Source: Litoreibacter meonggei (GTDB lineage Bacteria > Pseudomonadota > Alphaproteobacteria > Rhodobacterales > Rhodobacteraceae). Taken from it: a stretch of DNA of 64,000 bases. The notes under the pieces are model-generated. The model was given only the letters and a program-made list of their open reading frames with translations, was not told the DNA's origin and did not search any database. The stretch spans positions 607,501-671,500 of the forward strand of contig NZ_RCCE01000003.1 in assembly GCF_003663885.1 (NCBI RefSeq), read 5' to 3'. The position numbers and the translations under genes were made by a program. Each line of letters starts with the position of its first letter. Position 1 is the stretch's first letter. Below are positions 8,089 to 18,518 of the stretch, piece after piece.

Positions 8089-9360
8089 ATGTCTGAAGAC
8101 AAGATAAATCTCGCTGACCTCAAGAAGATTAGCCCAGCCGATCTGGTGGCTATGGCTGAGGAGCTGGAAATTGAAAACGCTTCCACAATGCGGAAAGGGG
8201 ACATCATGTTCTCGATCCTCAAAGAGCAGGCGGAAGAGGGCTGGGAAGTATCCGGTGACGGCGTCTTGGAAGTGTTGCAGGACGGGTTTGGTTTCTTGCG
8301 TTCTCCGGAGGCAAACTATCTACCCGGCCCTGATGATATTTACGTGTCGCCTGAGATGATCCGAAAACACTCGTTGCGTACCGGTGACACGGTGGAGGGC
8401 GTTATGGCTGCTCCCGGCGAAGGTGAGCGGTATTTCGCAATCACTTCGGTAACTTTGATTAACTTTGAAGATCCGGAGAAAGCGCGACACAAGGTATCTT
8501 TTGATAACTTAACGCCGCTTTACCCTGATGAGCGGATGACGATGGAGTTGAAAGACCCGACCATCAAAGACCGTTCCGCGCGGATTATCGATCTTGTCGC
8601 GCCGATTGGCAAAGGACAGCGATCCTTGATCGTGGCGCCCCCGCGGACGGGTAAGACCGTCTTGCTGCAAAATATCGCAAGATCAATCGAAGAGAACCAC
8701 CCAGAGTGCTACTTGATCGTTTTGCTGATTGATGAACGGCCTGAAGAGGTGACGGACATGCAGCGTACGGTTAAGGGCGAAGTTGTCAGTTCGACCTTCG
8801 ATGAGCCTGCGACTCGCCACGTGGGTGTGTCGGAAATGGTCATCGAAAAGGCCAAGCGTCTGGTCGAGCACAAACGGGATGTTGTTATCCTTTTGGACTC
8901 CATCACTCGTTTGGGTCGCGCATTTAACACTGTGGTGCCGTCATCTGGTAAAGTTTTGACCGGTGGTGTCGATGCGAACGCGCTACAGCGTCCCAAGCGC
9001 TTTTTCGGGGCTGCACGTAACATTGAGGAAGGCGGCTCTCTGACGATCATTGCAACGGCTCTGATCGATACTGGTTCGCGCATGGACGAGGTCATCTTTG
9101 AGGAATTCAAAGGGACAGGTAACTCCGAGATTGTTCTGGATCGCAAAGTTGCTGACAAACGCGTCTTCCCTGCAATGGACATCCTTAAGTCCGGTACGCG
9201 GAAAGAAGAGCTGTTGGTTGATAAAAACGATCTCCAGAAGACCTTCGTATTGCGCCGTATTCTGAACCCAATGGGGACGACGGATGCGATCGAGTTCTTG
9301 ATCGGGAAATTGAAGCAAACCAAGTCAAATGCGGATTTCTTCGACTCAATGAACACCTAA
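8089..9360 (+). CDS. rho: Transcription termination factor Rho
   Basis: Rho is the hexameric RNA-dependent ATPase that ends transcription at C-rich untranslated RNA. The 423-residue protein has the N-terminal helical domain, the RNA-binding cold-shock-like domain with [21 protein letters not shown] (within residues 66-86), and the P-loop APPRTGKT at 183-190. [10 protein letters not shown] (near 215-224) and the Q/R-loop region around [21 protein letters not shown] are also present. Length and sequence are those of a standard alphaproteobacterial Rho. The 139-bp gap before it holds no other gene. Confidence 0.97.
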   Translation: MSEDKINLADLKKISPADLVAMAEELEIENASTMRKGDIMFSILKEQAEEGWEVSGDGVLEVLQDGFGFLRSPEANYLPGPDDIYVSPEMIRKHSLRTGDTVEGVMAAPGEGERYFAITSVTLINFEDPEKARHKVSFDNLTPLYPDERMTMELKDPTIKDRSARIIDLVAPIGKGQRSLIVAPPRTGKTVLLQNIARSIEENHPECYLIVLLIDERPEEVTDMQRTVKGEVVSSTFDEPATRHVGVSEMVIEKAKRLVEHKRDVVILLDSITRLGRAFNTVVPSSGKVLTGGVDANALQRPKRFFGAARNIEEGGSLTIIATALIDTGSRMDEVIFEEFKGTGNSEIVLDRKVADKRVFPAMDILKSGTRKEELLVDKNDLQKTFVLRRILNPMGTTDAIEFLIGKLKQTKSNADFFDSMNT

Positions 9361-9391
9361 TTTCTGTTTAAAAACAGTAAGGTACGAGAAT

Positions 9392-10672
9392 ATGAACACG
9401 ATATTCGCCCTCGCCACGGCGCGGGGTAAAGCTGGTGTTTCTATTATTCGGGTAAGCGGTCCGAAAGCGTTTGAAACAGCCAAGGTGTTGACTGGTCGCG
9501 ACATCTCTGCGCGGAAACCTATGCTGTCCGATCTACGAGGTTTTGATGGTGGACTCATTGACCGGGCACTTGTGCTTGGCTTTGCCGAGGGCGCAAGCTT
9601 CACTGGCGAGCAGGTAATCGAGTTTCAGGTGCATGGTAGTCCGGCTATTGCATCCGCGTTACTGAAAATACTTGGTGACATGGATGGCCTGCGACTGGCT
9701 GAACCTGGGGAGTTTACCCGTCGTGCGTTGCAGAACGGGTGCTTAGACCTCGCTCAGGTCGAAGGGTTGGCGGATCTTATTGACGCAGAAACCGAAGCAC
9801 AACGTCGGCAGGCGGTCCGGGTGTTTAGTGGTGCATTGGGTGAAAAAGCAGAAAGTTGGCGGAAGGATTTGATCCGCGCGGCTGCGTTGCTAGAAGCTAC
9901 GATAGATTTCGCCGATGAAGATGTGCCGGTTGATGTCTCGCCGGAAGTTCGCACGTTAACGTCCGGTGTTCGGGTAGAACTGGATAAGATGGCGGACGGA
10001 GTTGGTGCCGCTGAGCGGATTCGTGACGGGTTTGAGATTGCGATTGTTGGACCACCCAATATCGGAAAGTCCACACTTCTAAATACGTTGGCAGGTCGCG
10101 ACGCGGCGATTACTTCGTCGGTGGCTGGTACAACGCGGGACATTATCGAAGTTAGGATGGATCTTCGAGGTTTGCCGGTGACATTCCTTGACACTGCAGG
10201 ATTACGCGACACGCAGGACGAAGTCGAAGCAATCGGAATTGGGCGCGCTGTAGAGCGAGCGGCAATGGCGGATTTACGAGTGTTTTTGGTTGATGACACG
10301 AACGCGCGGCTTCCGCTGGCTGTTCAGGCTGACGATATTGTCGTGCAGGGGAAGGCGGACAAGACTGGTGATGGTCTATCTGGCTTGACCGGGGAAGGCG
10401 TGCCCGAGCTGCTGGACAGGGTTCATATCTTACTGGAAGGCAAGGCGTCCGGGGCCGGGTTAGCGATTCGCGAGCGGCATCGTGTGGCGTTGTTGAAGGC
10501 CTCTGAGGCCTTGGGAGCCTGCGACGAAGAGATGCAGTACGGCATGGATCGCGCAGAGATTGCGGCAGAGGAGCTTCGGACGGCTGTAAGGGCATTGGAA
10601 AGTATGATAGGTCGCGTAGATGTCGAATCCGTATTGGACGAGATTTTCGCAAGTTTCTGTTTGGGCAAATAG
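9392..10672 (+). CDS. mnmE: tRNA modification GTPase MnmE
   Basis: MnmE works with MnmG to install the carboxymethylaminomethyl group at C5 of wobble uridine 34. The 426-residue protein shows the N-terminal folate-binding domain ([21 protein letters not shown]), the helical domain, and an inserted G domain with P-loop GPPNIGKS at 220-227. The G2 motif TTRD and the G3 motif DTAGLRDT are also visible. The C-terminal CLGK (423-426) carries the conserved cysteine. The sequence is shorter than E. coli MnmE (about 454 residues), mostly in the G domain. It lies 2 bp upstream of mnmG. Confidence 0.96.
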   Translation: MNTIFALATARGKAGVSIIRVSGPKAFETAKVLTGRDISARKPMLSDLRGFDGGLIDRALVLGFAEGASFTGEQVIEFQVHGSPAIASALLKILGDMDGLRLAEPGEFTRRALQNGCLDLAQVEGLADLIDAETEAQRRQAVRVFSGALGEKAESWRKDLIRAAALLEATIDFADEDVPVDVSPEVRTLTSGVRVELDKMADGVGAAERIRDGFEIAIVGPPNIGKSTLLNTLAGRDAAITSSVAGTTRDIIEVRMDLRGLPVTFLDTAGLRDTQDEVEAIGIGRAVERAAMADLRVFLVDDTNARLPLAVQADDIVVQGKADKTGDGLSGLTGEGVPELLDRVHILLEGKASGAGLAIRERHRVALLKASEALGACDEEMQYGMDRAEIAAEELRTAVRALESMIGRVDVESVLDEIFASFCLGK

Positions 10673-10674
10673 GA

Positions 10675-12555
10675 GTGTTTCACGTGAAACATTCGTCATT
10701 CGATGTAATTGTTATTGGCGGCGGTCACGCTGGCACCGAGGCTGCGCACGCCGCGGCGCGCGCCGGCGCGCGAACTGCACTTGTTACGCAGAAGGCTGAT
10801 ACCATCGGCGTAATGTCCTGTAATCCAGCGATTGGCGGACTCGGAAAAGGGCACCTGGTGCGAGAAATTGATGCTCTTGATGGTATCATGGGTCGCGCAG
10901 CCGATGCGGCAGGGATTCAATTTCGGCTGCTAAATCGCCGCAAAGGTCCTGCGGTTCAGGGGCCGCGTGCACAGGCAGACCGCGCCTTATATAGATCGTC
11001 AATTCAAACACTTGTTGCGAATCAACCTAATCTCACAGTCGTTGAAGGCGAGGTCGAAGATCTTATTTTCAAAGGCGAAACTGTAGGTGGTGTGATTCTG
11101 GCTGACGGTTCGAAGATCACATCGGGTGCAGTTGTGTTAACGGCGGGCACTTTCTTGCGCGGAATTATACACATCGGTGATGAGTCGCGGCCCGGCGGTC
11201 GGGTTGGCGATGCGCCAGTGATAAAGCTGGCAGAACGCATTGATAGCTTTGGCGTTGAAATGGGCAGACTGAAGACGGGTACGCCCCCTCGGCTTGCCAG
11301 TGATACAATTAACTGGTCGATATTGGAGATGCAGCCCGGCGATGACCAGCCGGAGCTATTTTCGTTTATGTCTAAGGGAACAGTGGCTAAGCAGATTTCT
11401 TGCGGTATTACACACACCAATGAGCATACCCATGAGCTAATTCGCAGTAATCTTGAACGATCGGCGATGTATGGGGGGCACATCGATGGGGTGGGTCCTC
11501 GATATTGCCCCTCGATCGAGGACAAGGTTGTCCGCTTCGCTGACAAGACATCCCATCAAGTGTTTTTGGAGCCTGAAGGATTAAACAGCAACTCCGTTTA
11601 TCCGAATGGTATTTCGACGTCGCTTTCTGCGGATATTCAGGAGAAATATGTTCAATCAATTCAGGGTCTTGAGAATGCGCACATCCTTCAGCCGGGCTAC
11701 GCGATTGAGTATGATTACGTTGACCCGAGGGCGCTCAGCAGAACGCTAGAGCTTCGGGTTGCGCCCGGATTGTTTTTGGCAGGACAGATCAACGGGACAA
11801 CAGGATACGAAGAAGCAGGCGCGCAAGGATTGATGGCTGGACTGAATGCAGCGCGACGCGCCCTTCGAAAGGATGAATTTATAATTGGCCGCTCAGAAGC
11901 ATATATCGGGGTCATGATTGATGATTTGATCACGCGTGGGGTTCAAGAGCCATATCGCATGTTCACGTCCCGCGCAGAGTATCGAATGTCCCTTCGGGCT
12001 GACAATGCCGATCAGAGGTTAACGCAACGAGGCATCGAGGCGGAGTGTGTCAGCAAAGATCGCGCCAAAGTATACCGCACGAAGTATGAAGGCTTGATGG
12101 CGCTTCGCTCCCAGATGGAGTCTGTGAGAGTGTCTCCGCAAGAAGCGGAAAAAGCCGGTATTAGGGTGAACAAGGACGGGCAGAGGCGATCGGCTTTTGA
12201 GCTTTTGGCGTTTCCTGATGTAACGCTGGACTCGTTGTCCACGTTGGTGCCTGGATTGTCTGGATATGACTCAGAAATCGCGACTCAAGTAGCTCGAGAT
12301 GCGCTTTATGCAAACTATATTGAGCGGCAGAATCGGGACGCAGAAGCGCTTCGTCGGGACGAAGCCGTTGTTATTGATAGTGATTTTAGTTTTGATAACC
12401 TAAATGGCCTTTCCAATGAGCTTAAGGGTAAGCTTACACGCGCACGTCCGGCGACACTTGCGCAGGCAGCGAAGGTGGATGGTGTGACCCCCGCTGCGCT
12501 AACGCTCATCCTCGGCCATATTAAGTCCCAGAGGGCGCGTGCGAGCCAAGCATGA
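10675..12555 (+). CDS. mnmG: tRNA uridine carboxymethylaminomethyl synthase subunit MnmG (GidA)
   Basis: MnmG is the FAD-containing partner of MnmE in wobble uridine modification. The 626-residue protein begins with a Rossmann motif [14 protein letters not shown] at residues 11-24. It contains the conserved [23 protein letters not shown] block at about 48-70 (read here in two parts, with the redox-active cysteine in SCNPAIGG) and the [17 protein letters not shown] block near 370. Translation starts with GTG at 10675. The first codons read MFHVKH, which is the parS palindrome at 10676-10691 translated in this frame. It overlaps rsmG by ATGA. Confidence 0.96.
   Translation: MFHVKHSSFDVIVIGGGHAGTEAAHAAARAGARTALVTQKADTIGVMSCNPAIGGLGKGHLVREIDALDGIMGRAADAAGIQFRLLNRRKGPAVQGPRAQADRALYRSSIQTLVANQPNLTVVEGEVEDLIFKGETVGGVILADGSKITSGAVVLTAGTFLRGIIHIGDESRPGGRVGDAPVIKLAERIDSFGVEMGRLKTGTPPRLASDTINWSILEMQPGDDQPELFSFMSKGTVAKQISCGITHTNEHTHELIRSNLERSAMYGGHIDGVGPRYCPSIEDKVVRFADKTSHQVFLEPEGLNSNSVYPNGISTSLSADIQEKYVQSIQGLENAHILQPGYAIEYDYVDPRALSRTLELRVAPGLFLAGQINGTTGYEEAGAQGLMAGLNAARRALRKDEFIIGRSEAYIGVMIDDLITRGVQEPYRMFTSRAEYRMSLRADNADQRLTQRGIEAECVSKDRAKVYRTKYEGLMALRSQMESVRVSPQEAEKAGIRVNKDGQRRSAFELLAFPDVTLDSLSTLVPGLSGYDSEIATQVARDALYANYIERQNRDAEALRRDEAVVIDSDFSFDNLNGLSNELKGKLTRARPATLAQAAKVDGVTPAALTLILGHIKSQRARASQA
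10676..10691. other. parS centromere site 1 (inside mnmG)
   Basis: TGTTTCACGTGAAACA is a perfect 16-bp parS palindrome, the ParB-binding site of chromosomal parABS systems. It overlaps the start of mnmG, encoding the FHVKH of its N-terminus. parA and parB lie 2.5-3.3 kb downstream. Confidence 0.95.
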
Positions 12556-13178
12556 TGGAGCAAGATCAATTTGCTGAGCAGCATGATGTTTCACGTGAAA
12601 CAATGACGCGACTGCGGACTTACGACAGCTTGCTGAGGAAGTGGACGACGAAAATTAACCTCGTCTCCAAATCAACATTGCCGGAACTCTGGACGCGCCA
12701 TTTCGCGGATTCGGCGCAGGTATTTGACTCAATCCCTAGCGACGCCCTTTCACTATGTGATTTTGGCGCTGGTGGTGGCTTTCCGGGACTAGTAATCGCG
12801 GCATTAGCACATGAGAAACTACCAAATCTTACCGTTTCGCTCGTTGAATCGGATGTTCGGAAGGCATCATTTCTAGTCACCGCTGCACGGGAGATGGGTG
12901 TCCAGGTAGTGGTTCACGCCGAGAGGGTAGAAGCGTTGCCGGCGCAAAACGCGGACGTTATCACAGCGCGCGCCCTTGCTTCGCTCAGTGACTTACTTTT
13001 GATGGCCGATTTGCACCTCCGAGAAAGAGGGACAGCATTGTTTTTGAAGGGCGAGCGGCATCAAGAGGAACTAGACATAGCCTCAACGATGTGGGACTTC
13101 AAAGTAGACAAGCATAAGAGCACGACAAATACCGGGTCGGCCCTCCTAGCGATAACAAATCTGAGGCGAGCAGTATAA
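12552..13178 (+). CDS. rsmG: 16S rRNA 7-methylguanosine-527 methyltransferase RsmG (GidB)
   Basis: RsmG methylates G527 of 16S rRNA using S-adenosylmethionine. The 208-residue protein has the SAM-binding motif [16 protein letters not shown] at about residues 68-83, with [14 protein letters not shown] for the second strand. [13 protein letters not shown] near residue 137 is the usual active-site segment. The start overlaps the mnmG stop (ATGA). Codons 12-17 (DVSRET) are a second parS palindrome. It is followed directly by parA with no gap. Confidence 0.95.
   Translation: MMEQDQFAEQHDVSRETMTRLRTYDSLLRKWTTKINLVSKSTLPELWTRHFADSAQVFDSIPSDALSLCDFGAGGGFPGLVIAALAHEKLPNLTVSLVESDVRKASFLVTAAREMGVQVVVHAERVEALPAQNADVITARALASLSDLLLMADLHLRERGTALFLKGERHQEELDIASTMWDFKVDKHKSTTNTGSALLAITNLRRAV
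12587..12602. other. parS centromere site 2 (inside rsmG)
   Basis: TGTTTCACGTGAAACA occurs again, identical to site 1, 1911 bp away. Here it is read in a different frame and encodes DVSRET of RsmG (residues 12-17). Two identical 16-bp palindromes next to parAB are far beyond chance. Confidence 0.95.
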
Positions 13179-13979
13179 ATGGCGAAAAAGCCACCAAGAA
13201 TCATTTCTATCGCCAACCAAAAGGGCGGCGTGGGCAAGACAACAACGACAATTAACCTTGGCGCAGCTCTGGCCGCTAAAGGAAAGAAGGTTGCCCTAAT
13301 TGACTTGGATCCTCAGGGTAACGCCTCAACTGGGTTAGGTATCGAGCATGCCGATCGGAAAAGCACGACTTACGATCTGCTCTTGAATGACATGCCGTTA
13401 ACCGAGATTTTGCGGGATACCGCAGTTCCTGGCTTGTCAATTTCGCCCGCAAACTCCGACCTGAGTTCAGCTGACTTGGAATTGGTTTCAACAGCACGCC
13501 GAACTTTTCTTATTAGCGACGCTTTAACCGGACAGGATATCAAAGGGTTAGGCTTAGACTACATTCTAATAGATTGCCCACCATCGTTGAACTTGCTGAC
13601 GCTGAACGCGATGGTTGCATCGGATTCGGTCCTTGTGCCCCTTCAGGCGGAGTTCTTCGCATTGGAGGGACTTTCACAACTGATGCTCTCAGTTCGCGAA
13701 ATTCGCGAAACTGCGAACTCCAGACTTCGCTTGGAAGGTATTGTGCTTACCATGTATGATAGACGCAACAACTTGTGTCATCAGGTAGAGATGGATGTCA
13801 GGGAAAACCTTCGTGACCTCGTCTTTAAGACGATGATTCCTAGAAATGTAAGGTTAAGCGAGGCGCCATCTTACGGCCTTCCTGTGATTAACTATGACCC
13901 TGCTTCACTTGGGGCGGTGGCATACAAATCGCTCGCGACAGAGATGGTCGCGAGACATATTAAATTGGATGGAGCTTAA
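13179..13979 (+). CDS. parA: Chromosome partitioning ATPase ParA
   Basis: ParA is the Walker-type ATPase that moves ParB-parS complexes and segregates the origin. The 266-residue protein has the deviant P-loop KGGVGKTT at residues 15-22 with the signature lysine of the family. DLDPQGNASTGLG at about 43-55 is switch I, and LDYILIDCPPSLNLLTLNA near 127-145 is the Walker B region. The start codon follows the rsmG stop immediately, and parB begins 1 bp after its stop. The short N-terminus, without an HTH, is typical of chromosomal ParA. Confidence 0.96.
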   Translation: MAKKPPRIISIANQKGGVGKTTTTINLGAALAAKGKKVALIDLDPQGNASTGLGIEHADRKSTTYDLLLNDMPLTEILRDTAVPGLSISPANSDLSSADLELVSTARRTFLISDALTGQDIKGLGLDYILIDCPPSLNLLTLNAMVASDSVLVPLQAEFFALEGLSQLMLSVREIRETANSRLRLEGIVLTMYDRRNNLCHQVEMDVRENLRDLVFKTMIPRNVRLSEAPSYGLPVINYDPASLGAVAYKSLATEMVARHIKLDGA

Positions 13980-13980
13980 A

Positions 13981-14862
13981 ATGGCGGAGAAACGTGGACT
14001 TGGGCGTGGATTGTCGGCGTTGATGGCTGATATTGATGTGTCCGCGCCGTCAAAGGCGGATAGCCCCACTGGCAGTGGTGAGCGGATCGTCGCAATCGAG
14101 CGTATCGAGCCAAATCCAGATCAACCGCGCCGTGATTTCATCAAGGCGGATCTAGAGGAGCTCGCTGAGTCCATTCGGGCCAAGGGGATCATTCAGCCCT
14201 TGATCGTGCGTACGCATCCGACGTCCGCAGACCGGTTTGAGATTGTTGCCGGTGAGCGGCGCTGGCGCGCAGCGCAAATGGCGCAAGTTCATGAAGTTCC
14301 TGTCGTCTTGCGGGACCTGAACGACACTGAAGTTCTTGAAATTGCTATCATCGAGAACATCCAGCGTGCCGATCTGAATCCCGTCGAAGAGGCGATGGGG
14401 TATCGACAACTGCAGGACAAGTTTGGCCACACCCAAGAGCAGTTGGCGAATGCACTGGGAAAAAGCCGCAGTCACATCGCGAACTTGATGAGATTGCTGA
14501 GCTTGCCAGAAGACGTTGTGCAAATGCTGCGCCAAGGGGACCTGACCAGCGGCCATGCTCGGGCGCTTATCACGACAGACAACCCTAGCGAATTGGCGCG
14601 GAAGGTTGTTAAAAATGGCCTTTCGGTACGAGAAACAGAACGTCTCGCGAAAGCAGGTGGCGCAAAGCCGAAGCGGGTTAAACCCGCAGTTCGATCAGAA
14701 AAGGACGCTGACACGAAGGCGCTAGAGGGCGATCTGGCTGCGACACTTAAAATGGGCGTGAGCATTGATCACATAGCGGGCACCGAGGGTGGCCGCCTTA
14801 CCGTTACTTATAAAGACTTTGAGCAACTGGACGAACTGTGCCGCCTTCTTGCGGGAAACTAG
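13981..14862 (+). CDS. parB: Chromosome partitioning protein ParB
   Basis: ParB binds parS, spreads along DNA as a CTP-dependent clamp, and stimulates ParA. The protein is 293 residues when started at the ATG at 13981 (MAEKRGLGRGLSALMAD, the usual ParB N-terminus), one base after the parA stop. The CTP-binding ParB/Srx domain includes the GERRWRAAQMA box at about residues 89-99 and ENIQRADLNPVEEAMGYRQL at about 125-144. A helix-turn-helix follows (TQEQLANALGKSRSHIANLMRLL, about 150-172), and the C-terminal dimerisation domain ends the protein. Two parS sites lie upstream. Confidence 0.96.
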   Translation: MAEKRGLGRGLSALMADIDVSAPSKADSPTGSGERIVAIERIEPNPDQPRRDFIKADLEELAESIRAKGIIQPLIVRTHPTSADRFEIVAGERRWRAAQMAQVHEVPVVLRDLNDTEVLEIAIIENIQRADLNPVEEAMGYRQLQDKFGHTQEQLANALGKSRSHIANLMRLLSLPEDVVQMLRQGDLTSGHARALITTDNPSELARKVVKNGLSVRETERLAKAGGAKPKRVKPAVRSEKDADTKALEGDLAATLKMGVSIDHIAGTEGGRLTVTYKDFEQLDELCRLLAGN

Positions 14863-14866
14863 TCTT

Positions 14867-16027
14867 CTAGGTCACAAGTTGTGCAAGTATTGCGTTCAGC
14901 AAAATCCTGGATTTAGCAGGAACAACCAATCTTGAATCCTCAAGTATTAAGCGACCAGATTCTGATAAGTCTTTGATTTTGCTAGATGAAATAGAGTTTT
15001 TATCCAACTGATACAACCAGTCCGTCTCGCAACCTTCTGCCAAGCGCAATGACATCAGGAGATATTCGAGCGCTTGCTCCTCAGTCGTGAGACGAGCCAC
15101 GGCGTTTTCGCCCGTGCCTCGAGTATTGACGGAGTCCAGCCATTTGTTGGGCGCCAAAAAGGTCTCGGTTGCTAGTCGCGCGCCATTGGCATCAAATCTG
15201 CCATGGGCACCGGGGCCAACCCCCACATAGTCACCGCCGCGCCAGTATACCAAATTGTGGCGAGACTCTTGGCCAGCCTTGGCATGGTTAGACACTTCAT
15301 AAGCGGAAAAACCATATGCGTCGGTGATGGATTGCGTAATCTCGAAGAGGTCTGCGGATAGGTCATCAGACGGTAATCCACGCAAGCCGCCCCGTGCGAA
15401 GCGATCACCGAATGCTGTGCCGTCTTCGATCGTGAGTTGATAGACAGAGAGGTGGTCGACGGCCATTCCCAGCGCGCGTGTCAACTCGGCTTCCCAGTCG
15501 GAAGCCGTTTGGTTCTGCCGCGCGTAGATTAGATCAAAGCTAACTCTGTCAAACGCCGTTCGTGCGATATCAAAGGCGCGCTCGGCCTCGGATACGGTGT
15601 GAAGTCTTCCCAAAAGTTTGAGGTCAGCGTCATTCAGCGCCTGTATCCCCATCGAGATCCGATTAACTCCAGCTTGACGAAAGCCGTTGAACCGCTCGGC
15701 TTCGACCGAAGTTGGATTGGCTTCCAAGTTTATTTCGATGTCGTTGGAGGTTCGCCAGTTAGCACGAATTCGTTCAATGATTGCGGCGACGGTGTCTGGA
15801 TGCATAAGGCTAGGCGTGCCGCCGCCGAAGAAGACGGTGCTGACAATTCGGTCTGGTGTGAGTGCCGCGAGTCGGTTCAACTCTGATAAATAGGCTCTAA
15901 CCCACGCGGATTGATCCACATTGGCCGAAACATGGCTGTTGAAATCGCAATACGGGCACTTGGCCTGACAAAAAGGCCAATGGACGTAGACGCCAAATCC
16001 GGCCCGTTGCCAGTTTTCAAGGCTCAA
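14867..16027 (-). CDS. hemW: HemW-type radical SAM heme chaperone
   Basis: HemW is a radical SAM protein that binds heme and is thought to deliver it. It was long misnamed oxygen-independent coproporphyrinogen oxidase. The 386-residue protein has the cluster motif CQAKCPYC (C20, C24, C27) and the SAM-binding TVFFGGGTPSL near residues 63-73. It lacks the extra N-terminal part of true HemN. The best start is a TTG at 16027 (SLENWQRAG), because no ATG occurs before the cysteine motif. This start overlaps the end of rdgB by 11 bp, so translation is probably coupled. It is convergent with parB, 4 bp apart. Confidence 0.88.
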   Translation of the reverse strand: MSLENWQRAGFGVYVHWPFCQAKCPYCDFNSHVSANVDQSAWVRAYLSELNRLAALTPDRIVSTVFFGGGTPSLMHPDTVAAIIERIRANWRTSNDIEINLEANPTSVEAERFNGFRQAGVNRISMGIQALNDADLKLLGRLHTVSEAERAFDIARTAFDRVSFDLIYARQNQTASDWEAELTRALGMAVDHLSVYQLTIEDGTAFGDRFARGGLRGLPSDDLSADLFEITQSITDAYGFSAYEVSNHAKAGQESRHNLVYWRGGDYVGVGPGAHGRFDANGARLATETFLAPNKWLDSVNTRGTGENAVARLTTEEQALEYLLMSLRLAEGCETDWLYQLDKNSISSSKIKDLSESGRLILEDSRLVVPAKSRILLNAILAQLVT

Positions 16028-16625
16028 AGGCTTTTACCAGTTTAGAGAAGGCGTTGGCGCGGTGACTGATCTTGTTCTTTTCCCAACGGTCCATTTCGCC
16101 AAATGTGATGTCATAACCGTCTGGTTGAAAGACAGGATCGTAGCCGTGGCCCTGTTCGCCGCGCATTGGCCAAACAATCTGGCCTTCCATAGTGCCGACG
16201 AAGAACTCATCATGCCCATCGGGCCAGGCGAGCACCAATGTCGCACAGAATCGAGCGGTCCACGGCGCGGGCTGTCCTGACTTCAGTATCTCGTCATAGG
16301 TTCGGGTCATTGCGACAACAAAATCCCGTCCGTTAGGGGTCTCGGACCAATCTGCGGTGTAGACGCCCGGTGCGCCACCCAGGCAATCGACTTCGATCCC
16401 GCTATCATCAGACAGCGCAGGAAGGCCCGTGGCTTTCGCGGCAGCGTGCGCTTTGATGCGCGCGTTGCCGACGAAAGTTGTTTCGGTTTCTTCTGGTTCT
16501 GGCAGGTCATGTTCGGCGGCGGATGTCACATTGATCGCAAAAGGCTCTAACAATGCGGAAATCTCTTCCAATTTGCCCGTGTTGTGGGTGGCCACAAGAA
16601 GGGTATCGCCAGTAAACTTGCGCAT
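16017..16625 (-). CDS. rdgB: RdgB/HAM1 family XTP/dITP pyrophosphatase
   Basis: This enzyme removes deaminated purine triphosphates (XTP, dITP) to NMP and pyrophosphate, protecting DNA. The 202-residue protein has the nucleotide-binding THNTGKLEEI at residues 13-22, the ALSDDSGIEVDCLGG block with catalytic acids at about 70-84, and the C-terminal GHGYDPVFQPDG and EKNKISHRANAF motifs. It lies between rph and hemW in a minus-strand operon, a common alphaproteobacterial order. Confidence 0.95.
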   Translation of the reverse strand: MRKFTGDTLLVATHNTGKLEEISALLEPFAINVTSAAEHDLPEPEETETTFVGNARIKAHAAAKATGLPALSDDSGIEVDCLGGAPGVYTADWSETPNGRDFVVAMTRTYDEILKSGQPAPWTARFCATLVLAWPDGHDEFFVGTMEGQIVWPMRGEQGHGYDPVFQPDGYDITFGEMDRWEKNKISHRANAFSKLVKAFEP

Positions 16626-16628
16626 TGC

Positions 16629-17342
16629 TTAGCCCCCGACGGCTGCTTTTTGCGCGGCTGTCAGCTCGGCAACGCCTTTTTCAGCCAGATCCATCAACTT
16701 GTTCAGCTCATCACGGCTGAACGTGGCGCCCTCGGCGGAACCTTGAACCTCGATAAGGCCAAGGCTATCCGTCATGACGAAATTCGCGTCAGTGCCCGCG
16801 TCGCTGTCTTCAGGGTAATCGAGGTCCAGAACGGGCTGACCTGCATAGATCCCACAGCTAATGGCCGCGACATGATCGGTAAGCGGATCGGTCGCGATAT
16901 CGCCAGCCTTCATCAGCGCATTCACCGCTAAGCGCAAGGCGACCCAACCGCCCGTGATTGACGCGCAACGCGTTCCGCCGTCAGCCTGAATGACATCACA
17001 ATCGACAACAATTTGACGCTCGCCCATCGCCACGCGGTCAACACCAGCACGAAGAGACCGACCAATAAGGCGTTGAATTTCCTGCGTTCTGCCTGATTGA
17101 CCACGTTTGGCTTCACGATTCATTCGTGTGTGCGTGGCGCGGGGTAGCATACCGTATTCGGCCGTGACCCATCCAAGACCGGAATTCCGCAAAAATGATG
17201 GCACACGCTCGTCGATTGAAGCGGTGCAAAGCACGTGCGTATCACCGCATTTGATCAGGCAAGACCCTTCGGCGTGGCGGGTGACATTGGTCTCAATTGT
17301 GATGGAACGCATTTCGTCGAGCTGGCGGCCAGAGGGGCGCAT
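16629..17342 (-). CDS. rph: RNase PH
   Basis: RNase PH is a phosphate-dependent 3'-5' exoribonuclease that trims tRNA precursors and forms a hexameric ring. The 237-residue length is typical when started at the ATG at 17342 ([17 protein letters not shown]). Conserved blocks include [20 protein letters not shown] (about residues 34-53), [17 protein letters not shown] (57-73), the arginine-rich segment [20 protein letters not shown] and [18 protein letters not shown]. It leads the rph-rdgB-hemW operon and is divergent from hrcA. Confidence 0.95.
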   Translation of the reverse strand: MRPSGRQLDEMRSITIETNVTRHAEGSCLIKCGDTHVLCTASIDERVPSFLRNSGLGWVTAEYGMLPRATHTRMNREAKRGQSGRTQEIQRLIGRSLRAGVDRVAMGERQIVVDCDVIQADGGTRCASITGGWVALRLAVNALMKAGDIATDPLTDHVAAISCGIYAGQPVLDLDYPEDSDAGTDANFVMTDSLGLIEVQGSAEGATFSRDELNKLMDLAEKGVAELTAAQKAAVGG

Positions 17343-17375
17343 GATAAATCTCCTGTTGGAACGGGTCCAGATACC

Positions 17376-17405
17376 CTTGTGATACGCTTGGTTGCAAGCC
17401 ACATT
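17376..17405 (+). promoter_or_regulatory. Possible heat-shock (RpoH-type) promoter of hrcA-grpE
   Basis: CTTGTGA (17376-17382), a 16-base spacer and CCACATT (17399-17405) resemble the sigma-32 pattern CTTGAAA / CCCCATnT. They lie about 45 bases upstream of the hrcA start. The match is imperfect. I saw no CIRCE operator (TTAGCACTC-N9-GAGTGCTAA) here. Confidence 0.3.
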
Positions 17406-17448
17406 GAGTATTGCCACATATCAAGCGGGCCATGAGAGAAGTTGCAGG

Positions 17449-18510
17449 ATGAACCGAGAAGATCTCTTGTCGCAGATGAACGACCGCAGCCGGGAGGTGT
17501 TCCAGCGGATCGTGGAGTCATATTTGGCCAGCGGTGATCCTGTTGGCTCGCGTACATTGACGCGAACACTCAGCGAAAGCGTAAGCGCCGCGACCATTCG
17601 TAACGTGATGCAGGATTTGGAGCTTCTCGGACTGCTTGATAGCCCACATGTTTCAGCGGGCCGCATTCCTACACAGGCCGGGTTACGGATGTTTGTCGAC
17701 GGGTTGCTGGAGATGGACGAAGTCACCATCCATGACCGAGAAAAACTGGATGCAACTTTAGGAAGCAATGACCGTGACGTCGGGGTGATGCTGGATCATA
17801 TTGGATCGGCGTTATCGGGTCTAACACACGGCGCGAGCCTTGTTTTGACACCAAAACACGAGGCACCGATCAAGCATATCGAGTTCGTGAGTCTTGCCGC
17901 AGATCGCGCTTTGGTCGTTTTGGTGTTTGCGGATGGGCACGTAGAAAACCGCGTTTTCGTTCCGCCGATGGGCCAAACTCCGTCATCGATGCGTGAGGCG
18001 GCAAACTTCCTGAACGCTGTCGCAGTTGGTGCCACTATTTCAGAGCTTCGCGGGCGAATCCAAAAGGAAATCAAAGCCAGGCGGCAGGAGCTGGACGTAC
18101 TGGCGCAAGACCTTGTTAAAACAGGTCTGGCCGTCTGGGAGAACGAAGGCGAGCAAACGGAACGTCTAATTGTTCGCGGACGGGCAAATCTGATTGAAGA
18201 CGCTGACGATTCCGAAGCGCTTGATCGTGTAAGAGCACTGTTTGACGATCTCGAACGCAAGCGAGACATCGCTGAATTCCTTGAGTTGACCGATGCAGGC
18301 GACGGTGTGCGCATTTTTATTGGCTCGGAGAACAAACTCTTTTCACTTTCGGGTTCCTCTTTGGTCGTCTCTCCCTATATGAACTCTGATCGAAAGATTA
18401 TCGGCGCGGTGGGCGTGATTGGCCCGACACGACTGAACTATGGGCGCATTGTGCCTATCGTGAATTATACAGCGCAGATGGTCGGCAAATTGATTTCGGA
18501 CGGCGGCTAG
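17449..18510 (+). CDS. hrcA: Heat-inducible transcription repressor HrcA
   Basis: HrcA represses heat-shock operons by binding CIRCE elements and depends on GroE for activity. The 353-residue protein (start at 17449, MNREDLLSQMNDRSREVF) shows the N-terminal winged helix with ESYLASGDPVGSRTLTR at about residues 24-40 and the signature ATIRNVMQDLELLGLLDSPH (about 48-67). The HrcA domain ends with MNSDRKIIGAVGVIGPTRLNYG, here read as a conserved C-terminal block. An upstream extension lacks family similarity. It precedes grpE by 8 bp as one operon. No CIRCE element was seen in this window, so its target, possibly groESL, is probably elsewhere. Confidence 0.93.
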   Translation: MNREDLLSQMNDRSREVFQRIVESYLASGDPVGSRTLTRTLSESVSAATIRNVMQDLELLGLLDSPHVSAGRIPTQAGLRMFVDGLLEMDEVTIHDREKLDATLGSNDRDVGVMLDHIGSALSGLTHGASLVLTPKHEAPIKHIEFVSLAADRALVVLVFADGHVENRVFVPPMGQTPSSMREAANFLNAVAVGATISELRGRIQKEIKARRQELDVLAQDLVKTGLAVWENEGEQTERLIVRGRANLIEDADDSEALDRVRALFDDLERKRDIAEFLELTDAGDGVRIFIGSENKLFSLSGSSLVVSPYMNSDRKIIGAVGVIGPTRLNYGRIVPIVNYTAQMVGKLISDGG

Positions 18511-18518
18511 AGGTAAAT

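Noticed and set aside
9363-9376. CTGTTTAAAAACAG between rho and mnmE
   Set aside because: A 6-bp AT-rich dyad with a 2-base loop and no U-tract would not make a terminator; rho and mnmE may still be co-transcribed.
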